DNA of 6,883 bases from contig USOK01000085.1 in NCBI GenBank assembly GCA_900556295.1, forward strand, positions 1 through 6,883, read 5' to 3'. The stretch comes from an uncultured bacterium. GTDB taxonomy: Bacteria > Cyanobacteriota > Vampirovibrionia > Gastranaerophilales > Gastranaerophilaceae. A model generated the notes under the pieces. It made no database searches, had not been told where the DNA came from, and saw nothing but the letters and a program-made list of their open reading frames with translations. Positions 6,309-6,883 of the stretch are shown here, piece after piece (the stretch's first letter is position 1; each line of letters begins with the position of its first letter). A program made the position numbers and the translations under genes.

Positions 6309-6883
6309 ATGACAAAAAAACATTATTGGAAACTGGAATATTCAATTGCGTTATTTGTTTTTTTAGGGGTTTTGCTCCTGATAATGCCATTTTCTATTGA
6401 AAATACACGGCAAGCAAATTTTATCTCTAAATGGAACGAGAAAATAAATCGTGTTGAATATATGTTTTCAGTAATGAATGCCCATATTACTGATGATATG
6501 CTCAAAAGTATGAAAAAAGCTCAAACTCCTCAAGAACGTGAAAAACTTATGCTTGCCTTGATAAAGCCATATTTGCGAATTGACATTGATGGAGTGCCTG
6601 TAAAACATTATCATCCTCGTTATATGAATGGGGCTAAGGTTTACAGAGGTCAAACTTACTTTTTTGATGAATTTTATTTTGCCGAAAATAATTCAATTGT
6701 CGGGATAAAAGATATTCAGTCTGACAAGTCTGATGATGTTTTGTTCTTGATGATGTTTGATATGAATGGTATTTTACCCCCTAACAGGTGGGGAAAAGAT
6801 ATTTTCGGTATAAATATTTATGACGGCGGAAAGATAGAACCGTTTGGTTTTGATAAAGATATGATTGAACTTAAAAAAGATTG
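6309..6883 (+). CDS. Membrane-anchored, pseudopilin-like protein, 3'-truncated by the window
   Basis: The frame is open for 191 codons to the window edge and no stop is seen; the final two bases, TG, leave the next residue unknown. A short basic start (MTKKHYWK) leads into one hydrophobic helix (about residues 11-28, SIALFVFLGVLLLIMPF), then a soluble part facing outward by the positive-inside rule. The start lacks the classical Gly-Phe-Thr prepilin peptidase motif, although a Glu (E10) sits at the beginning of the helix. Later, DMNGILPPNRWGKDIFG (about 157-173), followed by a Gly-rich turn and IEPFG, resembles the C-terminal part of pilin-like proteins in which an Asp/Asn-Gly loop precedes a PN..GKD.F motif. 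I recall such proteins from Gastranaerophilales, but cannot search. It begins 8 nt after the PHP stop and likely shares the operon. Its function is unknown. Confidence 0.75.
   Translation, partial: MTKKHYWKLEYSIALFVFLGVLLLIMPFSIENTRQANFISKWNEKINRVEYMFSVMNAHITDDMLKSMKKAQTPQEREKLMLALIKPYLRIDIDGVPVKHYHPRYMNGAKVYRGQTYFFDEFYFAENNSIVGIKDIQSDKSDDVLFLMMFDMNGILPPNRWGKDIFGINIYDGGKIEPFGFDKDMIELKKD

Noticed and set aside
5283..6653. Short ORFs overlapping ymdB, PHP and the last gene (5283-5465 -, 5572-5865 -, 5834-6043 +, 6323-6505 -, 6468-6653 -)
   Set aside because: All lie within well-supported reading frames on the plus strand and show no recognisable domain.

Overview
This is an AT-rich bacterial chromosomal segment (roughly one third GC by eye) with dense gene packing and clear AGGAG-type ribosome binding sites. 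All intact genes are housekeeping-type. The source is not certain. The rny-ymdB pair is typical of Firmicutes and some deep-branching lineages. The last ORF resembles, from memory, pseudopilin-like proteins of non-photosynthetic Cyanobacteria (Vampirovibrionia/Gastranaerophilales). I treat that lineage as the leading hypothesis and a low-GC Firmicute as the alternative.

Layout: (1) positions 1-1250, plus strand, hold the 3' part of an N-acetylmuramoyl-L-alanine amidase (Amidase_3) gene with Ig-like, SH3-like and further beta-rich regions before the catalytic domain; its start lies outside the window. (2) A strong bidirectional terminator hairpin at 1264-1298 separates it from a convergent gene. 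(3) 1324-2721, minus strand, is a complete M17 leucyl aminopeptidase with a near-consensus promoter. (4) 2722-2985 is a divergent intergenic region with the aminopeptidase promoter, a weaker candidate rny promoter and a 7-bp hairpin in the presumed rny leader. (5) 2986-6883, plus strand, reads as one operon: RNase Y, a YmdB-type metallophosphoesterase, a PHP-domain phosphatase/exonuclease, and a membrane-anchored protein cut by the window end.

The three intact operon genes fit an RNA-turnover theme. RNase Y starts mRNA decay at the membrane. The YmdB family hydrolyses 2',3'-cyclic nucleotides, which can arise from RNA breakdown. The PHP protein resembles the TrpH/YciV family (RNase AM), which acts on pAp-like nucleotides and short RNA. 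YmdB and PHP overlap by 11 nt and are probably translationally coupled.

The most unusual non-coding structure is a 65-nt element (4507-4571) that fills the gap between the rny stop codon and the ymdB ribosome binding site. It is built from 7-nt periodic units in both arms and folds back on itself. I see no CRISPR array, tRNA, rRNA, transposase or phage gene, and no evidence of a wholly new system.
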